Shown here piece after piece: positions 18,571 to 27,934 of a stretch of DNA of 64,000 nt; the first letter of the stretch is position 1, and each line of letters begins with the position of its first letter. The notes beneath the pieces were generated by a model, which was not told the origin of the DNA, did no database searches, and saw only the letters and a list, made by a program, of their open reading frames with translations. Origin of the DNA: Nosocomiicoccus massiliensis. GTDB taxonomy: Bacteria; Bacillota; Bacilli; Staphylococcales; Salinicoccaceae. The translations under genes were made by a program, and so were the position numbers. Where the stretch lies: contig NZ_CP136964.1 of assembly GCF_002871345.2 (NCBI RefSeq), positions 1,302,001 through 1,366,000 on the forward strand, read 5' to 3'.

Positions 18571-18791
18571 AAATCAACTATTTTTTACTACCGACCAGCA
18601 TAAATTTTAATACCTAATTAATACCTTTTATAGAAACTGCATGAAATAGTATGATGTTAATAATTGGAGGAAACGTTGATATATCAATGTTAATGAAGTA
18701 TATCATTCACTATGAAAAATCGAAAATTTTTGAGCGTAAAAAACCAGGTCTTAAGAAAGCACGTAAATCACCACAATTCTCAAAACGTTAA
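18555..18791 (+). repeat. Island boundary repeat 2 with rpsI 3'-end copy (putative att site)
   Basis: Begins ATTTATAGACAAAAATCAAC, shared with the copy at 27.5 kb, and ends with the 51-nt rpsI tail (18741-18791; LKKARKSPQFSKR-stop, Ala to Ser relative to copy 1). Confidence 0.78.
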
Positions 18792-18815
18792 TATGCTTGT
18801 TATATCAATGTTTAC

Positions 18816-18850
18816 AGCACTTCTCGAATTTATTCGAGAGGTGCTTTTTT
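18816..18850 (+). terminator. Hairpin terminator T2 (rpsI-type)
   Basis: AGCACTTCTCGAATTTATTC then GAGAGGTGCTTTTTT; a loop variant of the family hairpin, 24 nt behind the rpsI-end copy. Confidence 0.8.
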
Positions 18851-18898
18851 ATATGGTTTTAGCATGGATAATACCCTTTAAATACTCCTCATCATAAA

Positions 18899-19399
18899 TT
18901 ACAAGCTAATTCTTTCTTCTAAGTACGCAATCTTTTCAAAATCCTTAAAGTTGTTATTATCATTTCTATAGCTATCCTTTGATGATGCTTTATATATTTT
19001 TAGATACTGTTTGAGTGTAGGAACAAAGAACTCTGTACCATCAATATGCAGTTCTTGTAGTTCAGAAAGTTGTATATCAGCGAATTCGGGTAATGTATCG
19101 ATGCAACCAAATTCTATAGATATATCACCATTTGAGTACTCATGCTCATGGCGATCAATGAGAGAGAAGCCCAATTGATTCATTACAGCATTAATCTGCT
19201 CAAAGTTATATATTCTATCTTCATCAGGAGCTTCCCATCCACGGGGGTCACCTGGAACGTGTATATCAATGTCACTTGGCGACCATTCTCTATTACTAAC
19301 TAACTCTAAACCTAAAGACCCCATTAATGTAGGTTTTATATCAATATTATTTAATGCAAGACAAATATTGATAAATTGATCAAATAGTATGTTGTCCAT
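18899..19399 (-). CDS. Nucleotidyltransferase-fold protein (copy 1)
   Basis: A 166-aa protein with the pol-beta type nucleotidyltransferase signature: MGSLGLELVS (Gly-Ser) followed by SPSDIDIHV (Asp-x-Asp metal ligands), then GDPRGWEAPDEDRIY. A close paralogue (roughly 70 percent identical by eye) lies at 41.5 kb and a decayed third copy at 33.8 kb. Possible roles are nucleotide transfer to a small molecule or to a partner (antibiotic or antitoxin type); the target is unknown. It sits between two rpsI-end copies, alone with a dead integrase tail. Confidence 0.6.
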   Translation of the reverse strand: MDNILFDQFINICLALNNIDIKPTLMGSLGLELVSNREWSPSDIDIHVPGDPRGWEAPDEDRIYNFEQINAVMNQLGFSLIDRHEHEYSNGDISIEFGCIDTLPEFADIQLSELQELHIDGTEFFVPTLKQYLKIYKASSKDSYRNDNNNFKDFEKIAYLEERISL

Positions 19400-19408
19400 A
19401 TAATCCCC

Positions 19409-19857
19409 TTAAAAATTGACATATCTATTAAATTTATCTGCTAATTTTTCTCTGGATTATTTTGCGATGTGCATATAAATGTCCATTGCCGTCTTTATAT
19501 CACTATCACCTAATCTAGTTTGTACATCTTTAAGTGTAGCACCTGATTCGAATAATAGCGAAGCATGGGTATGTCTGAAGCAATGAACGTGTATCTTATG
19601 AAGATCTGAATGATGTTTAAAGAATGCCTCTAATTTGTCATTAGGTGACGATACACGCATGTACTTCATTTCATTTAGTCTAGTATGGTAAGTTGAAAAA
19701 ATAGGTTGCTCTTTATCGCTAGCGACTGAAAAGCCGTATTCCTCATATTGAAGTTTTTGTTCTTCTTTCCACTGTAAAAGTTTACTGATGGTTTGATTAT
19801 CAATATCTATCCATCTTTGAGACTCACGTGTTTTAGGTGGTTGTAATACATGGTTTA
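19409..19857 (-). pseudogene. Tyrosine integrase, decayed C-terminal part (copy 1)
   Basis: Reads LQPPKTRESQRW ... CFRHTHASLLFE ... LGDSDIKTAMDIYMHIAK-stop-SREKLADKF. Arg of HxxR and Tyr are present, but the second catalytic His (LGHSD in copy 2) is Asp, a TAA follows the Tyr motif early, and the N-terminal domains are absent. Non-functional. It abuts the third rpsI-end copy, the expected place for the integrase of an rpsI-targeting island. Confidence 0.75.
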
Positions 19858-19891
19858 TTGTTTACATTTGCTAGAGTCTTTTTAACGTAAA

Positions 19892-19942
19892 AAACCAGGT
19901 CTTAAGAAAGCACGTAAATCACCACAATTTTCTAAACGTTAA
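19892..19942 (+). repeat. rpsI 3'-end copy 3 (putative att site)
   Basis: 51 nt, same as copy 2 except one base (ATTTTCT). Unlike copies 1, 2 and 4, it lacks the CCGACCAGC upstream block and is instead preceded by integrase debris, consistent with the other type of island end. Confidence 0.75.
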
Positions 19943-19965
19943 TACCCCTTATATATCAAGGGCTA

Positions 19966-20003
19966 CAAGCACTTCTCGAAGAAATTTCGAGAGGTGCTTT
20001 TTT
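19966..20003 (+). terminator. Hairpin terminator T3 (rpsI-type)
   Basis: CAAGCACTTCTCGAAGAAAT then TTCGAGAGGTGCTTTTTT, with a slightly longer loop than T1. Confidence 0.8.
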
Positions 20004-20054
20004 GTGTGTTGGTAGAAATTAATACCCCTTTAATACCCTTTTTTGAAATAAGCT

Positions 20055-20506
20055 CTAAAAATTGATATGATTTTGGAACTTCTCAGCCAATCTTTTTCTT
20101 GATGTAGTTGTAATATGAGTGTATATATCCATAGTCGTTTTTATGTCACTATGACCTAATCTCGATTGTACTTCTTTAATTGTTGCGCCTGCTTCAAAAA
20201 GTAAGGATGCATGAGTGTGTCTAAATCCATGAATTTTAATTTTGTGAAGTTCTTTGTGCCTGCCAAAAAAAGCCTCTAATTTATCATTTGGTGTAGACAC
20301 TCTCATGTAATTCATTTTATGGAGCTTTTGATGATAAGTAGTAAATATTGGTTGTTGATCATCACTACTGATTTTAAAACCGAATTCTTCATATAAGTTC
20401 TTTTGTTTAAGTTCTTTTGTTCAATTTTCCATTTTTTAAGAATGCTAATTGTATTTTTGTCTACGTCAAGCAATCTATATGAAGCTTTAGTTTTCGGTGG
20501 TTGTAA
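20055..20506 (-). pseudogene. Tyrosine integrase, C-terminal part (copy 2), frameshifted
   Basis: Catalytic end intact: HGFRHTHASLL (HxxR), LGHSD and DIYTHIT, then RKRLAEKFQNH. A 14-bp tandem duplication at 20394-20421 shifts the frame after WKIEQKNL, and the N-terminal arm-binding and core-binding domains are missing. This was the integrase of an island adjacent to rpsI-end copy 3; as it stands it cannot catalyse recombination. Confidence 0.8.
20394..20421. repeat. 14-bp tandem duplication inside integrase
   Basis: TAAGTTCTTTTGTT occurs twice without spacing; 14 is not a multiple of 3, so it frameshifts the integrase. Looks like a replication-slippage event. Confidence 0.85.
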
Positions 20507-20722
20507 CAAGTGTTTATTACTAACTTATGAATTTATGATTAAGTCTAAATAGTACATAAAACAGTCGTTTTTTGAACTTAATCTTGCATGTATTTTTGTC
20601 ATATTAAATACTCATTTTATGCACGAATTCTCGAAAATTATAATCTAGTCTAATACATAAAGGAATGACAAGTTCTTTATTAAAAGGAGAAAGAAGGGAT
20701 TGTAAAGTATGAAAAAAACTTA

Positions 20723-22273
20723 TTGGTAAGCTTGTTTTCTCTGATGATGGTCATTGTTTTATCAGCTTGTACAAGCAATGACGGAGAAGCATCTGTAGAA
20801 GATACTAACAATGGGAAGGATTCAAATGAAGAGGTGAATATGAATGAGGACAATGAAAATTCTATGGAAGAAAATATGAATAACTCCTCCAGTGAAGGAG
20901 AAATGAATAATGGTTCCATGGGTAATGGTCATATGGATCATGATGATGTGGTAAGTCTAATTGATTCGACAGGAGAGAATGAACTGAATATCCCCCCTCT
21001 ACTCAAAAGCGACAGCAACAAAGGTATTGAATATACAATACGCGCGCAAAAAGGAGAATCAGAAATATTTGATGGCTTTCAAACAAAAACATATGGTTAT
21101 AATGGCTCGTTTCTAGGTCCCGTGCTTCAATTTGAAAAAGGAGATACTGTGAAGATAAACTTAATCAATGAACTCGATGAAAATACCACTTTTCACTGGC
21201 ATGGATTGGAAGTGCCGGGGAATGACGATGGTGGTCCACACAATGTATTGGAGCCAGGCGAAGAGAGTACTATTGAATTTGACGTGACACAGGAAGCTGC
21301 CACATTGTGGTTCCATCCCCACCCGGAAGGAAAAACCTCTGAACAAGTGTACAACGGACTTGCTGGGTTAATTTATATCGAGGACCAAAATTCAAAAAAT
21401 CTAGAATTACCAAGTGAATATGGAGAAAATGACATTCCTCTCATTTTCCAGGACAGAGTCTTTGATGACGAAAAACAGTTGAATTATAAAGCAATAGCAA
21501 ATGAAGATGGCACTGTCGGAGATACATCATTAATTAATGGAACATTAAATCCAAAATTAACTGTAGATAAAGAAAAAGTACGGCTTCGACTTTTAAATGG
21601 CTCAAATGCAAGAAACTACACCGTTAAACTAAATACAGGAGATGCTTTTGTACAAGTCGCAACAGACGGCGGATTTTTAAATGAACAGGTTTCAATGCAA
21701 GAAATAACACTCACGCCTTCAGAACGGGCCGAAATAGTTATTGACTTCTCACAAGTTAAAACTAATGAAGAGATTGCTCTAGTAAACGAAGAAGGTACCA
21801 CGCTCTTACCTTTTGAAATCACAGATCAAACAGGTAAGACCATAGATATACCTGATGAAATGAATGAATTTTCAGTTACGGAAGAAGAAAAGAATTTACC
21901 AGTAACAAAAGAAATTGAACTTTTTGGCATGATGGATATGGTAACGATAAATGGTAAAAAATTTGACCCTGAAAGAATTGATTTTACGCAGGAACAAGGT
22001 GTCACCGAAGTATGGGAAATCTATAATAAACCAGACATGATGGGCGGCATGATTCACCCGTTCCACATCCATGGTGCTCAGTTTAAAATCCTTTCCAGGA
22101 ATGGAGAAGCACCACCTGAGAACGAAAGAGGTTGGAAAGATAGTTTTTCCGTTTCCCCGGATGAGACTGTGAAAATTGCCATTCAGTTTAAAAATAAAGG
22201 CATATATATGTTCCACTGTCACATACTTGAACATGAGGACAATGGGATGATGGGACAGGTTAAAGTAGAATAA
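20723..22273 (+). CDS. mco: Multicopper oxidase lipoprotein
   Basis: Exported multicopper oxidase that oxidises Cu(I) for copper tolerance. Seen: lipobox LSAC, a Met/Asn/Glu-rich linker, then cupredoxin copper sites HWHG, WFHPHP, HPFHIHG and HCHILEHEDNGMM. The reading frame opens at TTG 20723. The natural start would be ATG 20709, which has a well-spaced ribosome binding site but is one base out of frame: an A7 run (20712-20718) would need one more A to give MKKNLLVSLFSL. So the signal peptide start is frameshifted, or the run is misread. Neighbours are copper genes. Similar to the mco of staphylococcal copB-mco loci. Confidence 0.85.
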   Translation: MVSLFSLMMVIVLSACTSNDGEASVEDTNNGKDSNEEVNMNEDNENSMEENMNNSSSEGEMNNGSMGNGHMDHDDVVSLIDSTGENELNIPPLLKSDSNKGIEYTIRAQKGESEIFDGFQTKTYGYNGSFLGPVLQFEKGDTVKINLINELDENTTFHWHGLEVPGNDDGGPHNVLEPGEESTIEFDVTQEAATLWFHPHPEGKTSEQVYNGLAGLIYIEDQNSKNLELPSEYGENDIPLIFQDRVFDDEKQLNYKAIANEDGTVGDTSLINGTLNPKLTVDKEKVRLRLLNGSNARNYTVKLNTGDAFVQVATDGGFLNEQVSMQEITLTPSERAEIVIDFSQVKTNEEIALVNEEGTTLLPFEITDQTGKTIDIPDEMNEFSVTEEEKNLPVTKEIELFGMMDMVTINGKKFDPERIDFTQEQGVTEVWEIYNKPDMMGGMIHPFHIHGAQFKILSRNGEAPPENERGWKDSFSVSPDETVKIAIQFKNKGIYMFHCHILEHEDNGMMGQVKVE

Positions 22274-22476
22274 GATCCAAATCTTCAATCTAATAATAAA
22301 AAAGGAATTATTTTTTGATTTTTCTAGGCAAATTACATTATTGAATAAGTGGAGAAGGACAATCATCATTAAAATTATGTGCATTTTCTATGGAGTTTAC
22401 CAATATCGGTTTATAATACGGAGTAGTAGGGAATTAAATCAATGTAAGTGATTTTATTCTATAGGAGGGATTTACA

Positions 22477-22803
22477 ATGGCTCATGAACAACACCAACAA
22501 CTGATTCAGACGTTACATGAATGTATGGAGGCCTGTAACCACTGCTACGATGCGTGTTTGAGAGAAGAGGACGTAAATATGATGGCGGAATGCATCCGTC
22601 TGGACCGTGAATGTGCAGATATCTGTGCATTTCTGGAACAAGCACTAATGAGAGGTACACCATTTGCTTCCGATTTAGCAGCGGTATGCGCCAAGATTTG
22701 CGAAGCTTGCGGAAATGAATGTCAGAAACACGACCACGAACACTGCCAGAAATGTGCAGAAGCGTGCTTCAAATGTGCAGAAGCTTGTAAGGAAATTGCT
22801 TAG
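22477..22803 (+). CDS. Four-helix-bundle copper-binding protein (DUF326/Csp-like)
   Basis: 108 aa with about 16 Cys spaced as C-x2-C and C-x3-C along helices (CMEACNHCYDAC, CAKICEACGNEC, CQKCAEACFKCAEAC), the arrangement of cytosolic copper storage proteins and the DUF326 family. No signal peptide, so it would hold copper in the cytoplasm. AGGAGGG precedes ATG 22477. Located between mco and copper-sensor remnants, in the same direction as mco. Confidence 0.85.
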   Translation: MAHEQHQQLIQTLHECMEACNHCYDACLREEDVNMMAECIRLDRECADICAFLEQALMRGTPFASDLAAVCAKICEACGNECQKHDHEHCQKCAEACFKCAEACKEIA

Positions 22804-22911
22804 AATAAAACTTTATAGACAAAATGCCATGCCATCTAATAATCCAGGCATGGCTTTTCTTATTAATCGAACAAAAGCAATCAGTCTCACGTTTTAATAT
22901 TGAAATGTGTT

Positions 22912-23315
22912 TTAATTTTTAATCCATTTGTAACCAACGCCCCACACAGTGTGAAAGTAATCATCTATCGGAAAGCCGACTTCCCGAATTTTTTTCCGCA
23001 TATTTCTAACGTGAGAATCCACAGTACGTCCTTCCGTTTCAGAATCCATACTCCACACTAAATAATCAATTGATTTCTAGAAAAAACCCTTCCTGGATTT
23101 TTCATGAGTAATCCAATGATTGCAAATTCTTTTGGTGTTAATTTTACAAATTGTTTTTTATAGGATAGTTCATATTGATCTTCGTCCCATAACAGTCCTT
23201 CGACTTCAATCCGGTTGACAGGTCTTGTTCTTCTTAGTAATGCATCCATTCTTGCAACCAATTCTTCTTCATTAAAAGGTTTTGTGATATAGTCATCTGC
23301 ACCCAGTTTAGTCAT
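22912..23315 (-). pseudogene. OmpR-family response regulator, truncated and frameshifted
   Basis: Starts in the receiver domain (GADDYITKPFNEEELVAR, with its conserved Lys) and runs into the winged helix (LTPKEFAIIGLLMKNPGRVF). A frameshift follows at about 23060, after which HVRNMRKKIREVG ... GVGYKWIKN completes the domain. The phospho-acceptor half is deleted at 23315. Probably a copper-responsive regulator once paired with a histidine kinase that is now lost. Confidence 0.75.
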
Positions 23316-23472
23316 ATCGCATAAAAAGTAAGATCTTTATTATGAACAATTCTGCTTAATTCACTTTGCCCACAACTGAAATTTTCTTCCACTCTTATTC
23401 TGATCCATCTTTGGATACAGAAGTATTTCCAGTTATAATATGGATTGTTAACTCATCTTCATTCTGCGGATT

Positions 23473-23586
23473 GATTCTGCTGAAGAGACCACTGTCTATA
23501 TGGTGGATTTCGTTACAACAGATACTGAAGAAGAAGTTCAGAATCATAAGTGGGTTACAGAAAGTGAACTGGCACCTGTGGAATAA
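23473..23586 (+). pseudogene. YdhK/DUF1541-family C-terminal remnant
   Basis: 38 codons, DSAEETTVYMVDF followed by VQNHKWVTESEL, matching the end of YdhK-family secreted proteins common in Gram-positive metal-resistance loci (TTVYxVDY ... NHKWVxExEL). The rest is gone. 23587-23713 shows nothing else. Confidence 0.5.
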
Positions 23587-23713
23587 ATTAGCGAATAGTA
23601 ATATAGGATAAAAACATGGATTTTTTATCTTGGTCTCTTTCTACAATTATTATATAGAATCAATATGACATAAAAAGATGGTACTCTAAATTCTTAAAAT
23701 CTTTTGTCATTAA

Positions 23714-24030
23714 CTAGCTGCAGCATGAACACGCAGAACCATCTTCTTTATCAATATCTTCTTTAATCTCGTAGCCGGTATTTTGAATAGCACCTTTGAT
23801 GTCTGCCAAATTAATTGTACTGTCATTAAATGTTACATCTACTTTACCTTCAGGAATTTGAACTTTAACTGATTCAACGCCATAATATCTCTAATATCTT
23901 TACTCGTAGTTTTGTTTTGTGCCCAAACGACCCGCATCACTTCCCATTCGGAATTTGTGATATTTGAATCAATTGCTTTGGTCAAATTTTCACCTCTAAT
24001 TTTTTCAAGTATTTTTAAGATGTCTTTCAT
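23714..24030 (-). pseudogene. copY-copZ deletion fusion remnant
   Basis: 24030 to about 23882 encodes the start of a CopY/BlaI-type repressor (NITNSEWEVMRVVWAQNKTTSKDIRDI, most of the winged helix). The rest of copY and the front of copZ are deleted. In another frame, VESVKVQIPEGKVDVTF to ACSCCS-stop is the end of a CopZ-type copper chaperone whose metal motif is lost. So the window carries neither a working copper repressor nor a CopZ. It lies just behind copB. Confidence 0.75.
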
Positions 24031-24093
24031 ATTTCATACAGTAAAGAATTAAAATACCGACTATCCTTAAGTAAGGATTTGTCGGCATTTATG

Positions 24094-26112
24094 TTATTCT
24101 ACTTCAAATCTATGAAGTAACTGCGCATTGATTGCTACGATAATTGTACTGAGACTCATCAAAATCGCACCTACAGCCGGACTGAGTATTATTCCCCAAG
24201 GCGCCAGTACTCCTGCTGCCAATGGGAGAGCAATGACGTTATATCCGGTTGCCCAAATCAGATTCTGTACTAGTTTATTATATGTTCTTTTAGATAGGCT
24301 GAATATTGCAAGAATATCTTTCGGGTTACTGTCAACTAGAACGATGTCTGCACTATCTATTGCAATATCAGTACCTGCGCCCACAGCGATTCCAACATCT
24401 GCTTTAGTCAATGCAGGTGCATCATTGATGCCATCTCCTGTCATTGCAACAATCAATCCACGTTCTTGGATTTCTGTCACTTTGTCGGCTTTCTCATCGG
24501 GCATCACTTCCGCATAAACCTCATCAATTCCTATTTGTTCTGCAACGTAATTTGCTACTTTCTGATTGTCCCCGGTCAACATGATAGCTTTAATATTTCT
24601 CTTATGCAGCTGTTCAATTGCCTGCTTAGAACTTTCCTTAATTTTATCTGCCAGTGCAATCGCACCTGCTAATTCTTCGTTTACCAAAACAAAAACTACC
24701 GTCTTACCTTGTTCTGACCATTTATTGAAGTTATGATCATCAAAATCTATTTTTTGTTTACGTACATATCCCGGACTCACTACTTTGACTTGTTTATCAT
24801 CAATCGTCCCTTCAATTCCTACACCAGTAATTGAATTGAAATTTGTCATTTCAAGCAATTCAAGTTCTTTTAACTTGGCTTCATTGAGTATACCTCTCGC
24901 AATAGGGTGTTCCGAGTCATTTTCTACTGTTGCTGCATAACTTAAAAGGATATTTTCGTCAATATTATTGAAAGTCTGTATATCTGTAACCCCAAATTCA
25001 CCTTCAGTCAAAGTGCCGGTTTTATCAAATATCACAGCGTTAATTTTACGAGCCTTTTCAAACTGTGGACGTTTTCGAATTAACAAACCGTGCTTTGCAG
25101 CAAGGGATGTAGATACTGAAATAACCAACGGTGCTGCCAGACCTAAAGCATGAGGACAAGCAATAACCAAAACTGTTACCAATCTCATGATAGCAGTATC
25201 TATAGTTGCTCCGATACTTATCCAAACGATAAATGTGATAATACCGGCAGCTAAAGCGATATAGAATAACCATTTAGCTGCTTTATTAGTTACATCCTGA
25301 GTTTTCGATTTAGTACGTTGTGATTCTCTAACCATATCTATAACTTGTGTCAGATAAGATTCATTCATCAGTTTCTCTACTTCAATAGTGAGAGAACCTT
25401 CTCTGTTTATTGAACCGCCAATGACCTCGTCATCAACGGATTTTCCAACTGGAACAGATTCACCCGTTAACATTGATTCATCAACTTGCGACTTTCCTTT
25501 AACGATTTTACCATCCAGCGGCATTTTTTCTCCGGGTTTTACCAATAGTAAATCACCCGCTTTAATATCATCAATCTGAATTTCTTCTGTTTCACCATTT
25601 TCAGTGATACGGTTTGCCGTATCAGGCATTAATGATGCGAGGGATTCCAGGGCCTTGGAAGCATTGTTAATAGATCGCATTTCAATCCAATGTCCGAGAA
25701 GCATGATTAATACAAGAGTTGACAACTCCCAGAAAATTTCTTCCCCATTGAATCCAAAAACAACTGCCATACTATAGAAGTAAGCGACAGAAATCGCCAT
25801 TGCTATTAATGTCATCATGCCTGGTTCTTTGTTTTTCAATTCATCGTAAGCGCCCTTAATGAATGGCCACCCCCCGTAGAAATAAACGAAAGTGGCCAAC
25901 GCTGCCACAATATAACTATCTCCAGTAAATTGCCAATCCACACCTATGAAACTTTGAATCATCGGAGATAGAAGTACAATTGGAATTGTGAATATCAGGA
26001 TAATGAAGAATTTATTTCGAAAATCTGTCACCATATGTGCATGATGATCGTGACCGTTATGATTATGGGATTCGTGGTTCTCCTCATGATTATGATTATC
26101 TTCTGTATTCAT
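24094..26112 (-). CDS. copB: Copper-exporting P1B-type ATPase CopB
   Basis: 672 aa. His-rich cytosolic N-terminus (residues 7-26, no CxxC domain), TGES (217), CPH intramembrane motif ACPHALGLAAPLV (Cys319-Pro-His321), phosphorylation site DKTGTLTE (Asp363), and TGDGINDAPAL in the hinge. CPH rather than CPC marks the CopB subtype, which exports copper ions across the membrane. Length and motifs are complete. A CopY box lies 31-40 nt upstream of the start. Downstream in the same direction are only copY/copZ remnants. Confidence 0.92.
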   Translation of the reverse strand: MNTEDNHNHEENHESHNHNGHDHHAHMVTDFRNKFFIILIFTIPIVLLSPMIQSFIGVDWQFTGDSYIVAALATFVYFYGGWPFIKGAYDELKNKEPGMMTLIAMAISVAYFYSMAVVFGFNGEEIFWELSTLVLIMLLGHWIEMRSINNASKALESLASLMPDTANRITENGETEEIQIDDIKAGDLLLVKPGEKMPLDGKIVKGKSQVDESMLTGESVPVGKSVDDEVIGGSINREGSLTIEVEKLMNESYLTQVIDMVRESQRTKSKTQDVTNKAAKWLFYIALAAGIITFIVWISIGATIDTAIMRLVTVLVIACPHALGLAAPLVISVSTSLAAKHGLLIRKRPQFEKARKINAVIFDKTGTLTEGEFGVTDIQTFNNIDENILLSYAATVENDSEHPIARGILNEAKLKELELLEMTNFNSITGVGIEGTIDDKQVKVVSPGYVRKQKIDFDDHNFNKWSEQGKTVVFVLVNEELAGAIALADKIKESSKQAIEQLHKRNIKAIMLTGDNQKVANYVAEQIGIDEVYAEVMPDEKADKVTEIQERGLIVAMTGDGINDAPALTKADVGIAVGAGTDIAIDSADIVLVDSNPKDILAIFSLSKRTYNKLVQNLIWATGYNVIALPLAAGVLAPWGIILSPAVGAILMSLSTIIVAINAQLLHRFEVE

Positions 26113-26142
26113 TTCTTTCCCCCTACTACATTATAATAAGAC

Positions 26143-26152
26143 TACAATTGTA
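26143..26152. promoter_or_regulatory. CopY operator (cop box)
   Basis: TACAATTGTA is an exact copy of the CopY consensus TACAnnTGTA, placed in the promoter of copB. Since copY is truncated here, the site may be unoccupied unless a second repressor exists elsewhere. Confidence 0.75.
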
Positions 26153-26368
26153 AACGATTTATTAATTTAAGTTTACTTCTGTAATCATTATTTATCAATC
26201 TATTAATTTACTAAGTTTATTATAAAAAATATATGTGCAGAAACTATCCACTACATGTATTTAAAAACTAAGTAAAGATAAATTAACTATTGCTCTGAGA
26301 TTTAACATTGAATTAAAAATGCAGATTCCACAACACTAAATAGCATTGAGTAATCTGCATTTAATATA

Positions 26369-26875
26369 TTATTTAAGCTGTAAATCTGTCAGACAGGTGC
26401 TGTCATTCTCAAAAGTTGAAAAATTAGATTCAACTTTTTTTCCATCATAATTAATTTCTAAAGAGTAATTTTTATCTCTTGGCAGCCAAAAATCCAAGAA
26501 ACCATTCTCAAGGGTAGTCAACTTCTCATCAACGTGAACTTTTCCATCTTCATCTGTAATTTTTACATCCATCTCTTCATTCATCAGTTCTCCCTGACAA
26601 CCTGTTAAGCTATGAAATTCACAAGGATGTGTGTATGAGATGTATGGTGCAATAGATACAAAAAATTCATCGTCTGGCAAAGTATAGACATTCTCATCTC
26701 CACTATCTTTAACAATAAGTGTTTTATCATTTATAGATGCTGATTCTACAATATTACTAGCGCTTAATTTCGAAACCATTTCTTTAATATTTGATTCGTT
26801 CGATGCTGAGTTATCACTACAACCTGCTAAAATAAAGATTATGCCCATCAAAACCGGCATTAAATATTTTTTCAT
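26369..26875 (-). CDS. CueP-family copper-binding lipoprotein
   Basis: 168 aa. Signal peptide with lipobox LAGC (Cys19). Conserved CueP features: SIAPYISYTHPCEFHSLTGCQGEL, WLPRDKNY and the final TCLTDLQL, giving three conserved Cys in the mature part. It would bind copper outside the membrane, next to CopB and Mco. Reads in the same direction as copB, 256 nt upstream, so it may be on its own promoter. Confidence 0.85.
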   Translation of the reverse strand: MKKYLMPVLMGIIFILAGCSDNSASNESNIKEMVSKLSASNIVESASINDKTLIVKDSGDENVYTLPDDEFFVSIAPYISYTHPCEFHSLTGCQGELMNEEMDVKITDEDGKVHVDEKLTTLENGFLDFWLPRDKNYSLEINYDGKKVESNFSTFENDSTCLTDLQLK

Positions 26876-27518
26876 CCAGATTCCCCCTTGATATTTAATT
26901 TTAACAAAATTTTTTAAAAAAATTTTATAATAATATATCGTTTTTATGAAAGTTATATGAACAAATCATTTAATGTATTCATAATTAGAAGACTTGAAAA
27001 TCTCCAAAGTACGGCTGCAGCCAAATGATAATCTGAGTCAATCTATCAAAATACAGAAGTAAAAGTGTGTGAAATATTGTGCGTGCATTAAATTTTTGAT
27101 TTTCTACTTCATTAGAACTCATTCTTGTTATGTAAGAGATAAAAGTAAAGTAAAATATAAAAATAATGCTGGTATGCTATGAATACTTTTGTTATAGTTG
27201 GGAATGTTTTAAGAGGTTTTAATAACGAAAATACTGAAAATATAAGAGGTATCATAATCACTTTATTCATTACCAATTGGAATTATAAATTTTATATTGA
27301 GTAGTTTTAACTTAAGCATAAAATAATTTTCCAGAAATGTGTCGCCACATTTCTGGCTATAGTAAAAATATACATTCAACAATAATTATAGAGTCATGGG
27401 TCTACCTCTTTTCAATAAGGAACATACACTAGTTCAATTCAATAAAGCAATTGAAGAGGCGATTGCTTCTCTTTAGAATTATAATGTTTATTTATCGATA
27501 TTTACTTAGAAAGATGAA
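26876..27518. other. AT-rich gap, remnants only
   Basis: No gene seen. Contains the perfect hairpin CCAGAAATGTG TCGC CACATTTCTGG (27331-27356). Behind it a 26-codon reading (27398-27478, VQFNKAIEEAIASL-stop) looks like the tail of a solute-binding protein. Confidence 0.4.
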
Positions 27519-27750
27519 TTTATAGACAAAAATCAATTATTTGTTACTACCGACCAGCATAAATTTTAATACCTAATTAATACCTTTTATAGAAACTGCA
27601 TGAAATAGTATGATGTTAATAATTGATAGAAATACTGATATATCAACGTTAATGAAGTATATCGATCACTATGAAAACTCAAAAATTATTGAGCGTATGA
27701 AACCAGGTCTTAAGAAAACTCGTAAAGCACCACAATTCTCTAAACGTTAA
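27519..27750 (+). repeat. Island boundary repeat 4 with rpsI 3'-end copy (putative att site)
   Basis: Matches boundary repeat 2 over its whole length (start TGAATTTATAGACAAAAATC). rpsI tail at 27700-27750 reads KPGLKKTRKAPQFSKR-stop. Confidence 0.78.
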
Positions 27751-27812
27751 TTGTCAAAGCTGTTGCGAACTTGTTCGCTTACAGATTTGTGTTCAATTAA
27801 ATATAAAGTTCG

Positions 27813-27847
27813 AAGTACTTCTCGATAAATCGAGGAGTGCTTTTTTG
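27813..27847 (+). terminator. Hairpin terminator T4 (rpsI-type)
   Basis: GAAGTACTTCTCGATAAATC then GAGGAGTGCTTTTTT, with one extra mismatch compared with T1. Confidence 0.75.
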
Positions 27848-27934
27848 TTATATATCGTGGACTCCTATATCTCTAAAACTTCAAAAGCATTAAATCTTTG
27901 AGACATTTCTTATATAAAACCTTTATCTTTTTCA

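Noticed and set aside
21896..22384. 162-codon open frame on the minus strand over the end of mco
   Set aside because: Shadow of the mco reading frame; hydrophobic low-complexity product without start signals.
23366..23611. 81-codon open frame on the plus strand in the copper debris
   Set aside because: Runs in a different frame from the recognisable YdhK-type tail at 23473-23586; no coding character of its own.
24128..25579. Open frames on the plus strand opposite copB
   Set aside because: They mirror the codon pattern of the intact copB on the other strand and lack ribosome binding sites.
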